Source of the DNA: Xiphydria camelus
Taxonomy: Eukaryota > Arthropoda > Insecta > Hymenoptera > Xiphydriidae
Reading direction: 5' to 3'
Length of the DNA stretch: 64,000 nt
NCBI GenBank assembly: GCA_963678675.1
Contig: OY783192.1
Location: 6,396,001-6,460,000 of the forward strand
Shown: positions 12,567 through 25,600 of the stretch, one piece after another
Layout of the letters: each line of letters begins with the position of its first letter
Position numbering within the stretch: the first letter of the stretch is position 1
Translations under genes and position numbers: made by a program
The notes under the pieces: generated by a model
Database searches by the model: none
The model's input: the letters and a program-made list of their open reading frames with translations, nothing else
Told to the model about the DNA's origin: nothing

Positions 12567-13032
12567 GGGGACGGCCGGGCAAAGGGGATATGTTAAGAGA
12601 GAAGAGCTACTGCGATCCTTATATTCATTATTTTATGTAATTCAGAGCTTACAGTGTTAGATCATACATCCTAGAATTGTGAAAAAATATTAGATATTTG
12701 AAATATTCGAGTCGGACATTCCTGATTCACGACATGTATCAAGTTACAGCTGCTTCAAATTTTCTTAATTTTTGCGTCAAATTAACAGAAAACGTTTGTT
12801 ACAAGTGTAAATTGCAAATGGTACATCAAGTTTAGATCATGGTATGATTTAAACTTGACGTTGTAAACAAATTTACGCAAAATTTAACGGATCGAATGAC
12901 AAAAAATGTCTCAAATTGATTTGTTATTTCCGAAACATAAATACTTTCGTCATTCAGTTACATAAATAACAGTGCCAAGGAAGGACTTATAAAACACACA
13001 CAGTTGCTGCACCCCGAGAAAAAATGTTTATA

Positions 13033-13772
13033 TACAGGGTGTCCCTAAATATCATGTACAAACGGAAGGAGGTAATTCTTTGGCTTATTTCATGACTAAA
13101 AGTTCATATAAACATAGGCCCGTAAAAGCTTCGTTACTGATCTACAGGGTGTTGAAGTTTCAAAATTTGTTTAGTTTTTTTTTTATAGCTCATGCAGTTT
13201 TTAAGATATTTAGCTCAAATTTGGAATGTACCTAGGTTATGCTATAGGACTTATATCATTGGGCATGTCAAATGGTTTTGAGAATCTACAGGGTGTTATT
13301 TTTTCAGGGGTCGTGCCCCCTTTTCTTTCCCTGAACTTTATTGCGGTGCGCTTCTGGTAGATTCTAAAATACAAAATTAATTTTCTGTTTTGTTTACAAA
13401 CTTTTTGCTCTCTTGTAGTTTTTTCGTATCTGCCACCGTTATCGAGAAAAAACCGTAAGAAATACTCCGGGAATGTTCCAAAGAATACGGGAATCAATGA
13501 GAAGAAGAACGGAGGCATGTGTAAGGGTTGAAGGAGGTCACTTTCAGCAGTTTTTGTAACGTTGTTTTGTTATGTTTATTATTTAGGTTTTTCTTATTGT
13601 AATTAATCATTTCTACAAAAACCGCGTTATCTAAAAAAATTTTGAAATCTCAACACCCTGCAGATCAGTAACGAAGCTTTTATGGGCCTATGTTGATATA
13701 AACTTTTAGTCATGAAAGAGGCCAAAGAATTACTTCCTTCCGTTTGTACATGATATTTAGGGACACCCTGTA
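13033..13772 (+). mobile_element. Foldback element with transposase tail
   Basis: TACAGGGTGTCCCTAAAT at the left is matched in inverted form at the right (GGGACACCCTGTA), with arms of about 120 bp. The motif CTACAGGGTGTT recurs at about 13142 and 13287, and inverted near 13650. The core reads ACVRVEGGHFQQFL before a stop at 13559, like the C-terminus of a DDE transposase family seen again in two other foldbacks of this window. The rest of the gene is gone. Confidence 0.7.
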
Positions 13773-14320
13773 TAATCATATATGATCATATGTAATTATT
13801 GGATATGATCAGATCCGAAATGTGTCTCTATCTGATTATATTATATATGAAGAACTATGTATAATCACATATAATCATAATATATATAATCAGATAAGAT
13901 TACATATAGGTAATCAGATCCAATATTTTTTATTTGATTCAGATCTAAATATATATGTTACGGGTAAAGTTAGAATAACGGCTAAACCTAAGATTACCCG
14001 GGTAAACTCCATAATACCCACGAGACATGGGTAAAGTTCGAAATATAATTTAAATAACATACGTTCCGGGCTTTACTCGGGTGCTTCATTAAACGTACAA
14101 TATTCTTGTGTATTTTATTTTATAGAATCAATAGTGTTTGGTACTCAAAAATTAATAAACTTACTGCGATGAAATTTCAATGGATCGACGTGTCCCGATT
14201 TTCTTATTGTATATCGACAATGTCTCCAATCTCATCTGTTATTCATTTATTTTCTAACTAACTATGAGATGGTACTCTCGATGCAACAGGCAGAGTCGTG
14301 CAGTAGAGCTTAAATGTCAA

Positions 14321-15617
14321 TTAAGGGGGGGGGGGGTGTCTAACACTTTCCAAAAATCAATTTTTTTTATAGCCTTTTCTTATAGTAAAACATTTAAAAA
14401 ATGTTGTGTCAAAATTTCAAGTCAATCGGAACAAAACTCTCAGTCATAGACCTTTAAGTCTCCCCTCTAATACTGCGGAGCGGCAAGAACTCGGCGCTTT
14501 AATAGTTATTTTCGTTATTAGGGCGTGAAGCGCTGTTTTTAACGAGTGTGAAGTTTGCCACACGAGCGAAGCGAGTACGGCAATCACACTCGTTAGAACG
14601 GCGCGAAACAACCGAATAACGAATTTTATTTTTTGTCACTCAGTGTCAAATACTCGGTTTCATGGGCGTCCTCGACGCATGTGAAATCATCTTTCACACA
14701 CCAATTCGTGAAAAGTTGCGCAGTGCGTGAAATAACCTGCGCAGTGCGTGAAATCGTCAACCTCGTATTTGACACTTAGTGACAAAAAATAGAATTCGTT
14801 ATTCGGTTGTTTCGCGCCGTTCTAACGAGTGTGATTGCCGTACTCGCTTCGCTCGTGCGGCAAACTTCACACTCGTTAAAAACAGCGCTTCACGCCCTAA
14901 TAACGAAAATAACTATTTTGTCACTAAGTGTCAAATACGAGGTTGACGATTTCACGCACTGCGCAGGATATTTCACGCACTGCGCAACTTTTCACGAATT
15001 GGTGTGTGAAAGATGATTTCACATGCATCGAGGACGATCATGAAACCGAGTATTTGACACTGAGTGACAAAAACGCTTTTTTCTCGAAACCAAGTTTTAA
15101 AAGCCCGTGGACATCGTCATTTAAAAACTACTGCACAGATTTTTTTTCAAATTTTGTACACACTTTCTACATATAAAATACCAGATCCCAACGGTTTTTT
15201 TGTTACATTAAGGGGGGTTTACAGCAACAAAATGGCGGATTTTTTCGTGAAAAATTGCAATTTTGACTTCAAACAACCACCAAAAATTTGAAAATAGAAA
15301 ACAAATTTTTAAAAACCGTTGGGGTCTAGAAAAACATCTGTTTTAACTAAATTGCTGTAATTTTGTGATGTCAGATAATTCTACGCTGAAATAGTGTCCA
15401 CCGCAAATCATCTTTTCTAAAAGGCGTCCTCGAAAATGCTTCGTCACCGGCTTATTTCTCAATATTTTTCTACAAAAAAATTACAAAATGTTGTTCGAAT
15501 GATGCTTTGTAACATGCGAAATATTAAAATATATCTACTTCAACAATAGCTCTAAAGAAAATTCGTAAAAATAGAGTTTTTTTCCACCCGTTAGACCCCC
15601 CCCCCCCCCCCCCTTAA
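14321..15617. mobile_element. TTAA-flanked element with homopolymer G/C ends
   Basis: It begins TTAA followed by a run of 12 G then TGTCTAAC. It ends GTTAGA followed by a run of C then TTAA. The inverted ends and TTAA flanks suggest a piggyBac-type non-autonomous element whose terminal homopolymer has lengthened. A foldback (14501-15071) lies inside. No transposase was found. Confidence 0.6.
14501..15071. mobile_element. Foldback with CGAGCGAAGCGAGT palindromic core, copy 1
   Basis: Long inverted arms start GTTATTTTCGTTATTAGGGC and contain a nested palindrome (ACGAGCGAAGCGAGT). The module GTCACTNAGTGTCAAATAC also occurs inverted. A second copy with a different module arrangement is at 23108-23608. 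Open frames shared by the two copies lie inside palindromic arms and are not taken as genes. Confidence 0.8.
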
Positions 15618-15667
15618 TAATACAATTATTCGCTTTGCCCAGTATATCCACTTAGCCCGGCCTTATC

Positions 15668-16670
15668 ACGCTGCGAAACATTTCTCGGTGATTGGTCGAT
15701 CGAAAATTCCACTTCCATTGTTTTCAGTCGTACATTTGATAGAGAAAAATAATTTCATCTGATTTAGAAAAACATGGAATTCATATAAGCTTATCTCGTC
15801 AATTTTTCTTAATTAGGAGCTATAAGTCATGATCCAGTATAAGCATGATACAGTAACATAAGTAGTAACCGAAGCTCTAGTGATAGACAGTGGGTACGTT
15901 CCGATATGAGTCCGGCGCCTTGCTTATAATTTATATAGCTGTCGGAGTCATCGTAGCTATAGCGGACAACAGGTATAGCCCATCATCCAGGTAGTTATAC
16001 CATTTTTTTCATACCAATATAAAATGTAATAGCGTTAAAATAAGAAACTTCGTTTTAATGAGACATTGACGCGCTGGTTCTAAAATTTTTAAACGTTTTC
16101 ACAGTCACATTCGAGATAAATATATTGCGGTAGGTCATTGCTGGCAATGTCTTTAGTCTTCGATAAGCAGTCTTTTCCTCGCTTCGATTGAATTACGACC
16201 GATACAGCCTTGGCGGAGCACATCGTACATCAATTGACGAAGGTCGAAGGGAGCTCGTCTCCTCGTGCTCGATAACGGTTCTTCGTAACGATAAATTCGA
16301 ACGAGAAACTTCTCCGACGTTTACCCCTTCTTTATGTGGGACGAACGGCTCGAACGATGAAGTATGGCTACTTGGTACGATAGAAAACGTCATTTCTTGT
16401 CTAGGGATATACGAGTTTACGCAACAGTGCCCATGTACAATTTGGAATGCGGGAGGCCGCATTTGCTTTTCATTCTTTCTGTTACGTAAAATGCAAATTA
16501 CGTACCTCACGAACTCATGTCCGGCTGCCTTACCACGAAGTCATACGAAACGTCTAATCATCTTTTAACAATGCGATGGGGAATGATGCACTTTAATTTG
16601 CGAGGATTATTATTATTTGTTTATCCGCACGCGAGCATAATGACGTAAAAAATGTGATTTAGATCGGAAA
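15668..16670. other. Noncoding stretch
   Basis: Nothing recognised. Overlapping open frames on both strands at 16188-16568 carry no domain. Confidence 0.4.
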
Positions 16671-16913
16671 GGGCCCTCTGTCAACGTTATGGCGATTGGC
16701 TATACTCAGTTAATTTCTAATGATTTTTCGGCAGCGATATAATTTGAAAACCATTTGGTATGATCTTTCACATAAGTCGGAAATAGATTTTAATAAAGTA
16801 TTATCACTAAAAATTGATTCATTGATTATTAAAATGAGAGCCGATAACTGTTAGGTCTGAGAATTTTTGAAATCGATTTGAGAGGCACCTAAACTCTTAG
16901 CTAGATTAGACAT
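16671..16913. mobile_element. Truncated copy of the 679-1370 element
   Basis: It starts GGGCCCTCTGTCAACGTTAT and follows the first copy through TTAATTTCTAATGATT and GCTAGATTAGACATA, then stops. The right terminus is missing, and so is the 31-bp repeat expansion. Confidence 0.75.
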
Positions 16914-18280
16914 AATCGCATCCCGGCAAGAACAGTGACATAACACCAAATTGGAATTTTCCCAAGAGATGACTTTAAAAGATGAATTATTATATTATGC
17001 GTGCGTTGAACATTTACTGCCTGATTATGATCAATGCCGAATAAATTCAAAATATTAATTACTTTTTAATAATTAATTTCTCCGTAAATTCTTAACGGAT
17101 TTCAATGAAATCAATTGCATTATGTTCATAATTTTTTAGTGAACATAGGGTTTTCCTCTGGGTCAGAGGTTTGAGAATACCCCGTATTTACTTTGGCAAT
17201 TCTAGCCCATTAGTTGCTGCGATTGTGACTGGTCCTTGACTCTGGTGTAACGATAAGAGTGCTGCAAACTTGGACTTTGACGTCGTCGGAAAAATGAGTT
17301 ATCGGTACTTTTTTTCCCCCATGTCTACTTGGCAGTGAGAGCTCCCACGCGCCTAATTTTATTAATCGGAAGAGTTTCGCGGTCGAAATACAATGTTCGG
17401 CATGCGTCACACACCGTACACTATCGCGAACATTTAACGTATGTTATTTACTACGTTTTTACATGCTTATCGATGTACATATGTAGTGCGTCTAGCGCGA
17501 TACCGCACAAAAAGACTGAAAATCAGTTACCACGGGGGTAGTGAATATAGCCTGCTGTGGTTAACGAATCGATATTGTCTATTGACAAAGTCGTTAGCAC
17601 CTTTTGTAATATGCCGCGGAAAATATCTATTTTTATCAACGTACGAAAACATCGGAGAATCGATTGTTTTTCTATCGCAGACCTTTCGTCACGCCTTCTT
17701 CGTTTTCGCTTCCGGATCGAAATAATGAACTGCTCGAAGTGGGCTGCTTTTATAAGTTAGCCGTAATTGTTTTAACTTCTGTTTTATAGAGTCTATCTTG
17801 TTGTCTGACTGTTTATCAAGCCATGACGTTAATTAGAGAAAAGACAAGTTATTAGAAAGAGTAGAGTTTGAGAGTTTATATAATTTTTTAAAAAAGATCA
17901 AAGCACCCGACATTTATCTTGCACAGTGCCCTGGAGAATTGAAATAAAATATATCTTCGTTAACCCAAATAAAAACTCAACCCCCAGGCGGGAATGTCAC
18001 TGGTTGAAGATTGGATAACACGAATTTTGTTAACACAAACGCCAAATTTCTCAGTACCTTGGAGTTCGTGTTAATGAGGATTTATTGTAAACCCATCTAA
18101 ATTGATGGTATATACTTATGGGAAGGAGAAACGGTTCCTTTAATAGTTTTTGGTTTCAAATTAAAGAAATATCGAAATTGACGTCACAGTGACTCATCGA
18201 CGGCGACCTCGGAAGTTACGGACAACCGATTGTATTGCCGACGAGTGAAGGGGGAAATTTGTGGGAAATAATAAACACTA

Positions 18281-18315
<35 letters not shown>

Positions 18316-20790
18316 AAATGCTACATCGCAATACTGTCAACAAGACATATCGAATGAATGTATATATGTAGTCTTCTATCACTTTATTACCAAACCATAG
18401 TCCAATCGATCATTGCACGCATTAATTATTTCAAGGGCAGTCGACGACTTCGTGATAAACCTTTTATGTCTATAGCGAGTCGAAACTTTGCAAAAAGACA
18501 TTGGGAAATATTTATCCCATTTCGTAAAATATGAATATTACTTATTTACTTATATAAATGCTGATTACTTTCTTGCAGTGAAGGAACGATGCATTTAAAT
18601 TATTAGAAATGACGTCTTATGAAATTGATCGGAGAAGACGTGCGCGATTTTATTTCTCTGAACTTGTCGCCAATTAACGGAATCTTGAGTTTTTACGTCG
18701 CTGCTGATGAAACGTAGAGTTCGACGAGTAGTCTTCTTTTTGTGCAATCGCTTCTGATACAACTGAATGAGAAATGACGATATTTATAAGTGACAAGGAA
18801 TATTCTGGGAAATTATGAACGGAAGAGAATGTGCACTGAGGTGAGTCATTTTGTAGTTATTTAATGAATAAAAAGTCAAACCTATAGTGTTGTTAAGGGT
18901 TTCTATTCAAGCAAAAATTGTTATTAACCAATCGCGATCTCGCAAAGTATTAATTCTCCGTACTGCAAACATTAACTAGAATATATTATCAATCTTACAA
19001 TCATTATAAGAAAATATTTATTCTTTGATAAAACTCTGAAATTAAAATCTGAATCATGAATCTGAATCTGGATCATAGTCGAATAATAATTTTCGATTAC
19101 CTAAATATCATCGCTCCAAACATATTACCTTCGTAATTACCAGTTTAAGTGAAAAGCGAATAATCAGAAAAAAACATATAATAAAAGCAACTGACTCTCA
19201 GTCAATAACTGTCTCACTCTATCGTTATAAAATTAAATTAATTAATCATTTTCTTAGTAACTTTCCTCCGCTCGCGTAAGAGATCTCACGTCGAGAGGTC
19301 TAAATCATACCTTTTTCATTCGTATTCGTCTGGGGCAAAAGTTTGCGTAAAAATTGGCAAAGGATCCTCGCGACGATAGATGAGATACTATTTTAGGCCA
19401 TTATTCATTCGCGTTGATTGACCCGCGCGCACGCAAGTGATAACGTATATGTCGAAGTCATCTTCGCGTGCACGAGGAATGTGTAGAAGAAGCGAGATCG
19501 GAAATTCGTCGAGATTAGTTGGTGATCGACTGCGACTAATGACGGGTCGTTAATTATCTCTTCGTTGCTGCTGGTAGTCAAGATATTCACTATCGCGTAG
19601 TGCTTACAAGCGTTTCGACTAGATCGGAAGAGAGAGAGCTTCGTCGACATTAACACCGTCTCTTCTGATTCGGAATCGTGGATTCTCTGAGGTGTGAAAA
19701 TCTTTTTAGACGAACGCGTAAGAGACTATTGCCATATAGTCATAGTTTTTAAACTCGATAAAAAGGTCAGTGTGACCTAAGCACCTTGCACTTGAATATA
19801 TATCTAACTAGTGAAACTTGTTATGACATTTATACCCCCCCCCCCCCCCCCCAGTCGTCGGTCCCAACAGCTTTCTGTCGAATTCAGACCGGCAGTTTGT
19901 CGCTGTTTTAAATATTGTGCCGCAGTAGTGAATCGTTCGCTCGAGTGCGCGCTTATTTGTCTTGGATTATTATGTGAGATATACTCGACAAACTTTCCCC
20001 CGTACCAACGAGAGTAGATCATTTTCCATATCGATCACGTTCGGTGTTGCTTCGAACGTAATAGGATATCTTCCTGCATCGGTGAGACTAATTGCAAATG
20101 AAGTACTTTTCACTATCACTTTTAAGATTGTATACAATTTAGTCGTGTGATACTTCTCCGCAATGATGACTACCCCAAATAAAAGCATTTTCAATATTTC
20201 GCAATGATTCGGATTTTACAAGTTGGATGAAACGTCGTTGTCACGATCCCGTCCCATAAAACCGTATATGTGATCGTAAATTTTGTTTACACCTTCTTAA
20301 AACTGATCAATCGGTATCTCTATAATGATTTCACGCGTTCGGCTACTGTAAACGATTAGAATCTCATCCATTATTCATGATCGGGTGGGATAGATGAATT
20401 GAAATCAAACGTTACTCTTGTAAATGCGCCAAAAATCTGCAAAATTGCGCTCGTAAAATACCCGATTACGAACGAGAGTTTATCTCGCTGATATACGCTT
20501 TAATGTCGCTCACGTCATAATTTCCGAATAGAAAATATATTTAAAAAACGAGAGAAAAACGTATATGTATCATGATGCCCGGGTCGCGTATGCAACATAG
20601 TGGACATGTAGCGAGTTTTTATGATAATGACGAGTACGTGCAAGTTTTACTGACGTTATACATTTCTATACGCGATACGCGGCTATCGCTGACCTCGATA
20701 CGCTTCGCTTTTGCACTATAATCGCCACACCGTCATACTCCCACGAAAATATGCATATTAACATTGAATCCTCCTCTCTTCTGATTGCAG
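16914..20790. other. Noncoding, probable leader intron
   Basis: It holds a (GT)n run at about 18283-18314 and an 18-base poly-C run at 19835-19852. I recognise no exon. The segment ends in an acceptor-like CTTCTGATTGCAG at 20778-20790. Confidence 0.45.
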
Positions 20791-20999
20791 TCGAACCGGC
20801 GACTATAGCGACACGACGAGTGCGCAAGAACAGTTCGATTCAGCGGCGACGACGACGACGACGACGACGACTCGAAAGTCCTTGGAAGTAATGTGCCTTC
20901 ACGAGTGAAACACAGGCCGTTTCGCTCGTTAGTGAATCGGTAGCGCCGCACGGAGCGCCGCGCGACGTTATATCTCGAAGAGAAACGGACGGGACAACC
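20791..20999 (+). other. Gene 1: 5' untranslated part of first coding exon
   Basis: A good acceptor (CTCTCTTCTGATTGCAG) ends at 20790. An in-frame TAA at 20889-20891 with no ATG after it until 21000 supports the chosen start. The leader contains eight GAC triplets at 20848-20871, a trinucleotide repeat that may vary between individuals. Confidence 0.7.
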
Positions 21000-21219
21000 A
21001 TGACGACCGCGACACAGTGTTCACCCTCGCGTTCGTCGCTGAGCTGCTGCCAGGGCGACGACGGCAGCCTGGACAACGTGCACGATGTGTGCGTGCCCGC
21101 GAACAACAATTACCTTCTGCAGGAGAAGCACTCCTTTCCGAAGAGACCGGAAGTCGACCTGGCCTTCCACGACATCCGCTACCGAGTCAGGCGGTGGAAC
21201 GTACGCAAGCTGATTCCAG
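21000..21219 (+). CDS. Gene 1 coding exon 1: N-terminus
   Basis: It encodes 73 residues plus one base (phase 1). The first half is Ser/Cys-rich and poorly conserved in style. Residues 51-65, reading [15 protein letters not shown], match the strand that opens ABCG ATPase domains. The donor is CCAG|GTGAAA at 21220. The next exon is 16.9 kb away, but its two leading bases restore the frame exactly. Confidence 0.93.
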
Positions 21220-22075
21220 GTGAAATATATAAAGCCTCGTCGCGTATTGATAGCGAACGATTAATCGGCGATAACCGCGTCTCAACGTTTTCCGCGTGAG
21301 ATTTACTTTGCATAATTGACCCGGCATATATCCCACGCGTAAGACGAACAATAACTCGAGATCGCTGGCGATCGTTAATCACTCGCTTATTCCGCAAACC
21401 GGATGGCCGTCTCACCTGAAATAACGAATCTCGTCGCGTTCGTCGTGTTCGCGGTAATCGACGCACCTCTCGCGTGTAATTAGGCAACATTTATCTCCGC
21501 CGCGCGACTCCGTCACGTGTTACACCGGACACTCCTCCGCTTCGCCGTCAATCGGCATTGCAGTCGCGCGTGGCTGCACCATTTAATAACGTAGATCGGT
21601 TATACGAGTAATTGCTCGTCGTGTGCTGTGGCTATACCACGATGACTGGTACCTGTAGCGAAGTAGCTCAGAGATGTGTCGAGGAAGCGGGGCGGTGTCA
21701 GATTGTTCGATAACCACGTACGTGCATTTGACGTGTGGGTGTATTGTACAATAGTTTATAGTGGTCACACGTTCGGAGCGGTTGAAACTGCCATGGAAAT
21801 AATTTATGCGTCCTCTGACGTTAACGACGAACCGAAGCGCGTTGGCAAGGCTTATAGGTACGTGCGGTAGGATCGACGGATCCTGCGTCAGAGGCTTGAA
21901 AAGAAAGTTCGTATCCAAGTGATCGCGATAATGAAAGAACGCTAGTTATACATGAATCTTGCGGTTTTCCTGGCTTGATTATAGAGCTGTATACTCGAGG
22001 CACGTGCCGAGGAGTCAATTAGCCACGTGCTCGGCGACTCGATGTAATGACCAAACACTTGGTATTTCTCGTCCA

Positions 22076-22120
<45 letters not shown>

Positions 22121-22552
22121 TTCTCATATATCTTTCTCTAGTGCTACCTTACCTTATATTACACTTTGTAAGAGAAAAAATGGCATATTCAATTAAATCT
22201 GCTTTTACGGGTGGAGGAATGCAGAATTAGTTGCTTCGACTAATAAATTTGATTAAAACGATTAACGGCTATTCGAAGGGAACAGGCTGTAGTCCATTCG
22301 AATCAATTATTATAAGTCCAAGTAACTTGATCTACATTCCCCCACCTGTAACCGCCGATTTAATCAAATTTACAACATTTTTTTTCTCAATGCATTCTGC
22401 AATTGCAATTTAATTTTTTTCTATTTTTCATTTTCTTTCTTTCAATTTTTTATCATTATTATTTTCTTCGGTTCTCTCTGTTCTCTTTCTTGCATATATG
22501 TATGCTCTTAGGAAATTTTGTCTTAGAGCATGAGTGAATAAACGCATCTTCC

Positions 22553-22618
<66 letters not shown>

Positions 22619-25600
22619 CTTCCTTTTGCGTGCTCTCAGTGGGCCTCTGCGGCCCTAGAGCAAAATAAATGCTTCTTCTTCTTCTTCTTCTTCTCTCTCT
22701 TTCTCTCTCTTAACACCTTGACTGCGTTATCGGTCGTCGGGGACCGACAGCGACTTCCGTTCAGTGGGTCAATTTTTTGTTACCGCAGTCAAGGTGTTAA
22801 TTTATGCTAATCGTGAGGATATTGTTTCTCGCTTCTATATTTGCTCTACAGTAGCCTTGTAAGAAGAATCCATTTTCCTCACTCATGCCCATTTCGAGGA
22901 CTTTTCCAGCCTATTTTTAGACCGTAAGATGGTGTTTTTCCAGCGTGACACCGATCGGGAGTCCGCAGGCTGTTAAAAACACTTTACTCAGACTGGCACG
23001 ATTGCTTAGTCCGAAGTGGGTCCTTTTTTCAAACTGATGAACGTAACGTGAAATGAGCCGTGTATACTTCTGTTTGTTTTGTTTCGAGAAATGGGCATTC
23101 GTGAGAAAATAGTTATTTTCGTTATTAGGGCGTGAAGCGCTGTTTTTAACGAGTGTGAAGTTTGCCGCACGAGCGAAGCGAGTACGGCAATCACACTCGT
23201 TAGAACGGCGCGAAACAACCGAATAACGAATTTTATTTTTTGTCACTAAGTGTCAAATACGAGGTTGACGATTTCACGCACTGCACAGGATATTTCACGC
23301 ACTGCGCAACTTTTCACGAATTGGTGTGTGAAAGATGATTTCACATGCATCGAGGACGATCATGAAACCGAGTATTTGACACTGAGTGACAAAAAATAGT
23401 TTTCATCACTCAGTGCGTAAAACTCGCTCACGGGCGTCCTCAACCCCGTCAACCTCGTATTTCACACTTAGTGACAAAGAATAGAATTCGTTATAAGGGT
23501 GTTTCGCGTCGTTTTAACTCGTGTGATTACCGCACTCGCTTCGCTCGTGCGGAAAACTTCACACTCATTAAAAACGGTGCTTCACGCCCTTATAACAAAA
23601 ATATCTAATATGTCATTCGGCTGCAATCCTCGGATTTTTAAGACTGTGTTTAAGTCTCAGCACACGGCATAGTGGAGACACGAGGGGCTCGCCTTCAGCA
23701 AGCCTCGTCCCACCACCATGTCTCGTGCTACGACCTAATTAAACAGTCTAAAAAAAACCTCGGATTTCTGCCTAATGACATAAGATACTATTTTGTCGAT
23801 GTACCGTAAAAAGTACAATAGTAGACTTTTTACTTAGGAGGCACTATTTGGAGGAATGCCCACTAAAAGAGAGCGCATTCGCAAGCGGGAGTGGGTGATA
23901 AACACGTACGCACACATAGGTATAGAAATATGCCTCTATTCGCCTCACTAGGAAGGAAGTAGAGGAAGTAAGAATGTGAATGCCAAGTTAAGTGCCTTTT
24001 AAGTACATAGCTTATTGTAAATGGAGATATGAGAATAAGAAGTAAAAGATTTATGAGCAGGTATACCGGTTGCTTAAAATATTCTGCATTTCAAGTTTTG
24101 CTGTAAGATAATCGGATTTCCTTGTCCAGTCTGTTAGCCTCGCCGAGCGTATTACACAAATGAAAGAATAGAGGAAGCAAAAAACATGAAATAGGTACTA
24201 GTAGGTACACAGATTTTAAGTAACCGTGAAAGTGTCGTATTTAAGAATGCGGTAAATCGAAAAGTTTCATATTTTATCTCTGCTCCTGTCTATACTACAA
24301 TATAACGAGTTTTATTCATGACTCTCACAATCGCCAAAATTCATTCTATTGCTACTACATTTGCACTTATCCGCTGTCCGCTTCTTTTAATTAAACTTAT
24401 CGCAATAGGCAGTGCTGCTGATTACTTTCTTCATGTTAACACGGTATGTATTACCGACGCGAGTGGCATATTTTAGAGTGAATTACAGTAGGACCCGTTC
24501 ATTCTGGGCACCTATAAGATGACTTCCTAAAATAGACAGATTTTATCCGGAGGCATGACTATTAAACGTACAGAAATACATGCACACTTAAATTTGAATA
24601 GTGTTGATCCACAAGACCAGAGCCGAGCATAGTAGTGTGCACTTACGGCGGCCCGGCTCCCTATTCTCAATTACCTTTATCTCCTTCTCCTCCCCCACCC
24701 CCATCATCCTCATCTCCCCTTCCCCCCCTGATCATCATAATCCGCCCCCCTATCCTGATCTCCCCCTCCTCCTCCGCCCCTCCAACCCTCCCCCTCCTCC
24801 TCTTCCTCCTTCACCGAATTTAACAGATCGTGAGAATTGAAGGCAGAAATAGTGAGCAGCAAAACACGCACTTAAAATTATTGAAATTTCATGGTTTGTT
24901 TAAGCGATGGTCGGTTTTGGTTGAATGTAACCATACTCGTTCCTTAACATTCCGACAGCGTGCAATTACCCCGTCTCAGGTGCATCGTACTGCAGTTGCA
25001 CAACGCTGCATATTGGCGGCGAATGCTTATGTACTGCCTTCGCTCAAGTAAACATTTTTTTGACGGTCAATGGTCAACGAAGGTCAATGAATTATGTCCT
25101 TTATCGACGTCCAACAGTGTTTAATAATTAACGTTTCTTCCGATAATTCACATTTGATCAGCCGAATAATTAGTCAGTTTTACATCGAACAATTTAACTC
25201 GTGTCATTTCATTGCGGTTTCTATCTCTTAAACGATCTCGATTACATTCGACAGTCTTCTAAATACGCCAAAAATCCAATCAATAGTTGGCCCCATTATG
25301 TGAGCAGCTGAATTCCTTCGTCCGTTGTAATCTTCTCAAAGCATGAGATTCTACGTTGCAGTGTAGCTTGTCTCTGTAGGTGTAATACTCGTAACCGGAC
25401 GACGGAAACTTCGATCGTTTCCACAGGCCCTCTAAAAACGCGGCGTGAGGTCATTGCCGTGAAAGGTGTTCAATACAAGTACGGAGAGGACAAACATTAT
25501 TTCTCGCGCAAGAAAATAGCTGCAAACACTCTGTATTCATGTAATTCATAGTGATCGCAGTAATAAAACATAGTAACAGTAACGATAGAAACCGTCAATA

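Larger units (their letters stand above)
12567..15667. mobile_element. Composite pogo-like element carrying nested insertions
   Basis: The left terminus GGGGACGGCCGGGCAAAGG follows TA. The right side near 15640-15667 carries CGCTTTGCCCAGTATATCC and ACTTAGCCCGGCC, the same motif inverted and reiterated. The right end is eroded, so its exact boundary is uncertain. Inside lie at least three later arrivals: 13033-13772, 14321-15617 and 14501-15071. No transposase for the outer element is visible. Confidence 0.5.

Noticed and set aside
14807..15016. Frame starting [17 protein letters not shown], also seen near 23006-23218
   Set aside because: It repeats because both copies lie in arms of the same foldback family. 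The sequence is palindromic repeat, not a conserved gene.
23611..23780. tRNA-derived SINE
   Set aside because: Initially suspected from stem-like sequence, but TA-flanked inverted ends and no A/B box promoter favour a MITE.
24601..24840. Proline/serine-rich frame
   Set aside because: It arises from a polypyrimidine tract read in three frames.
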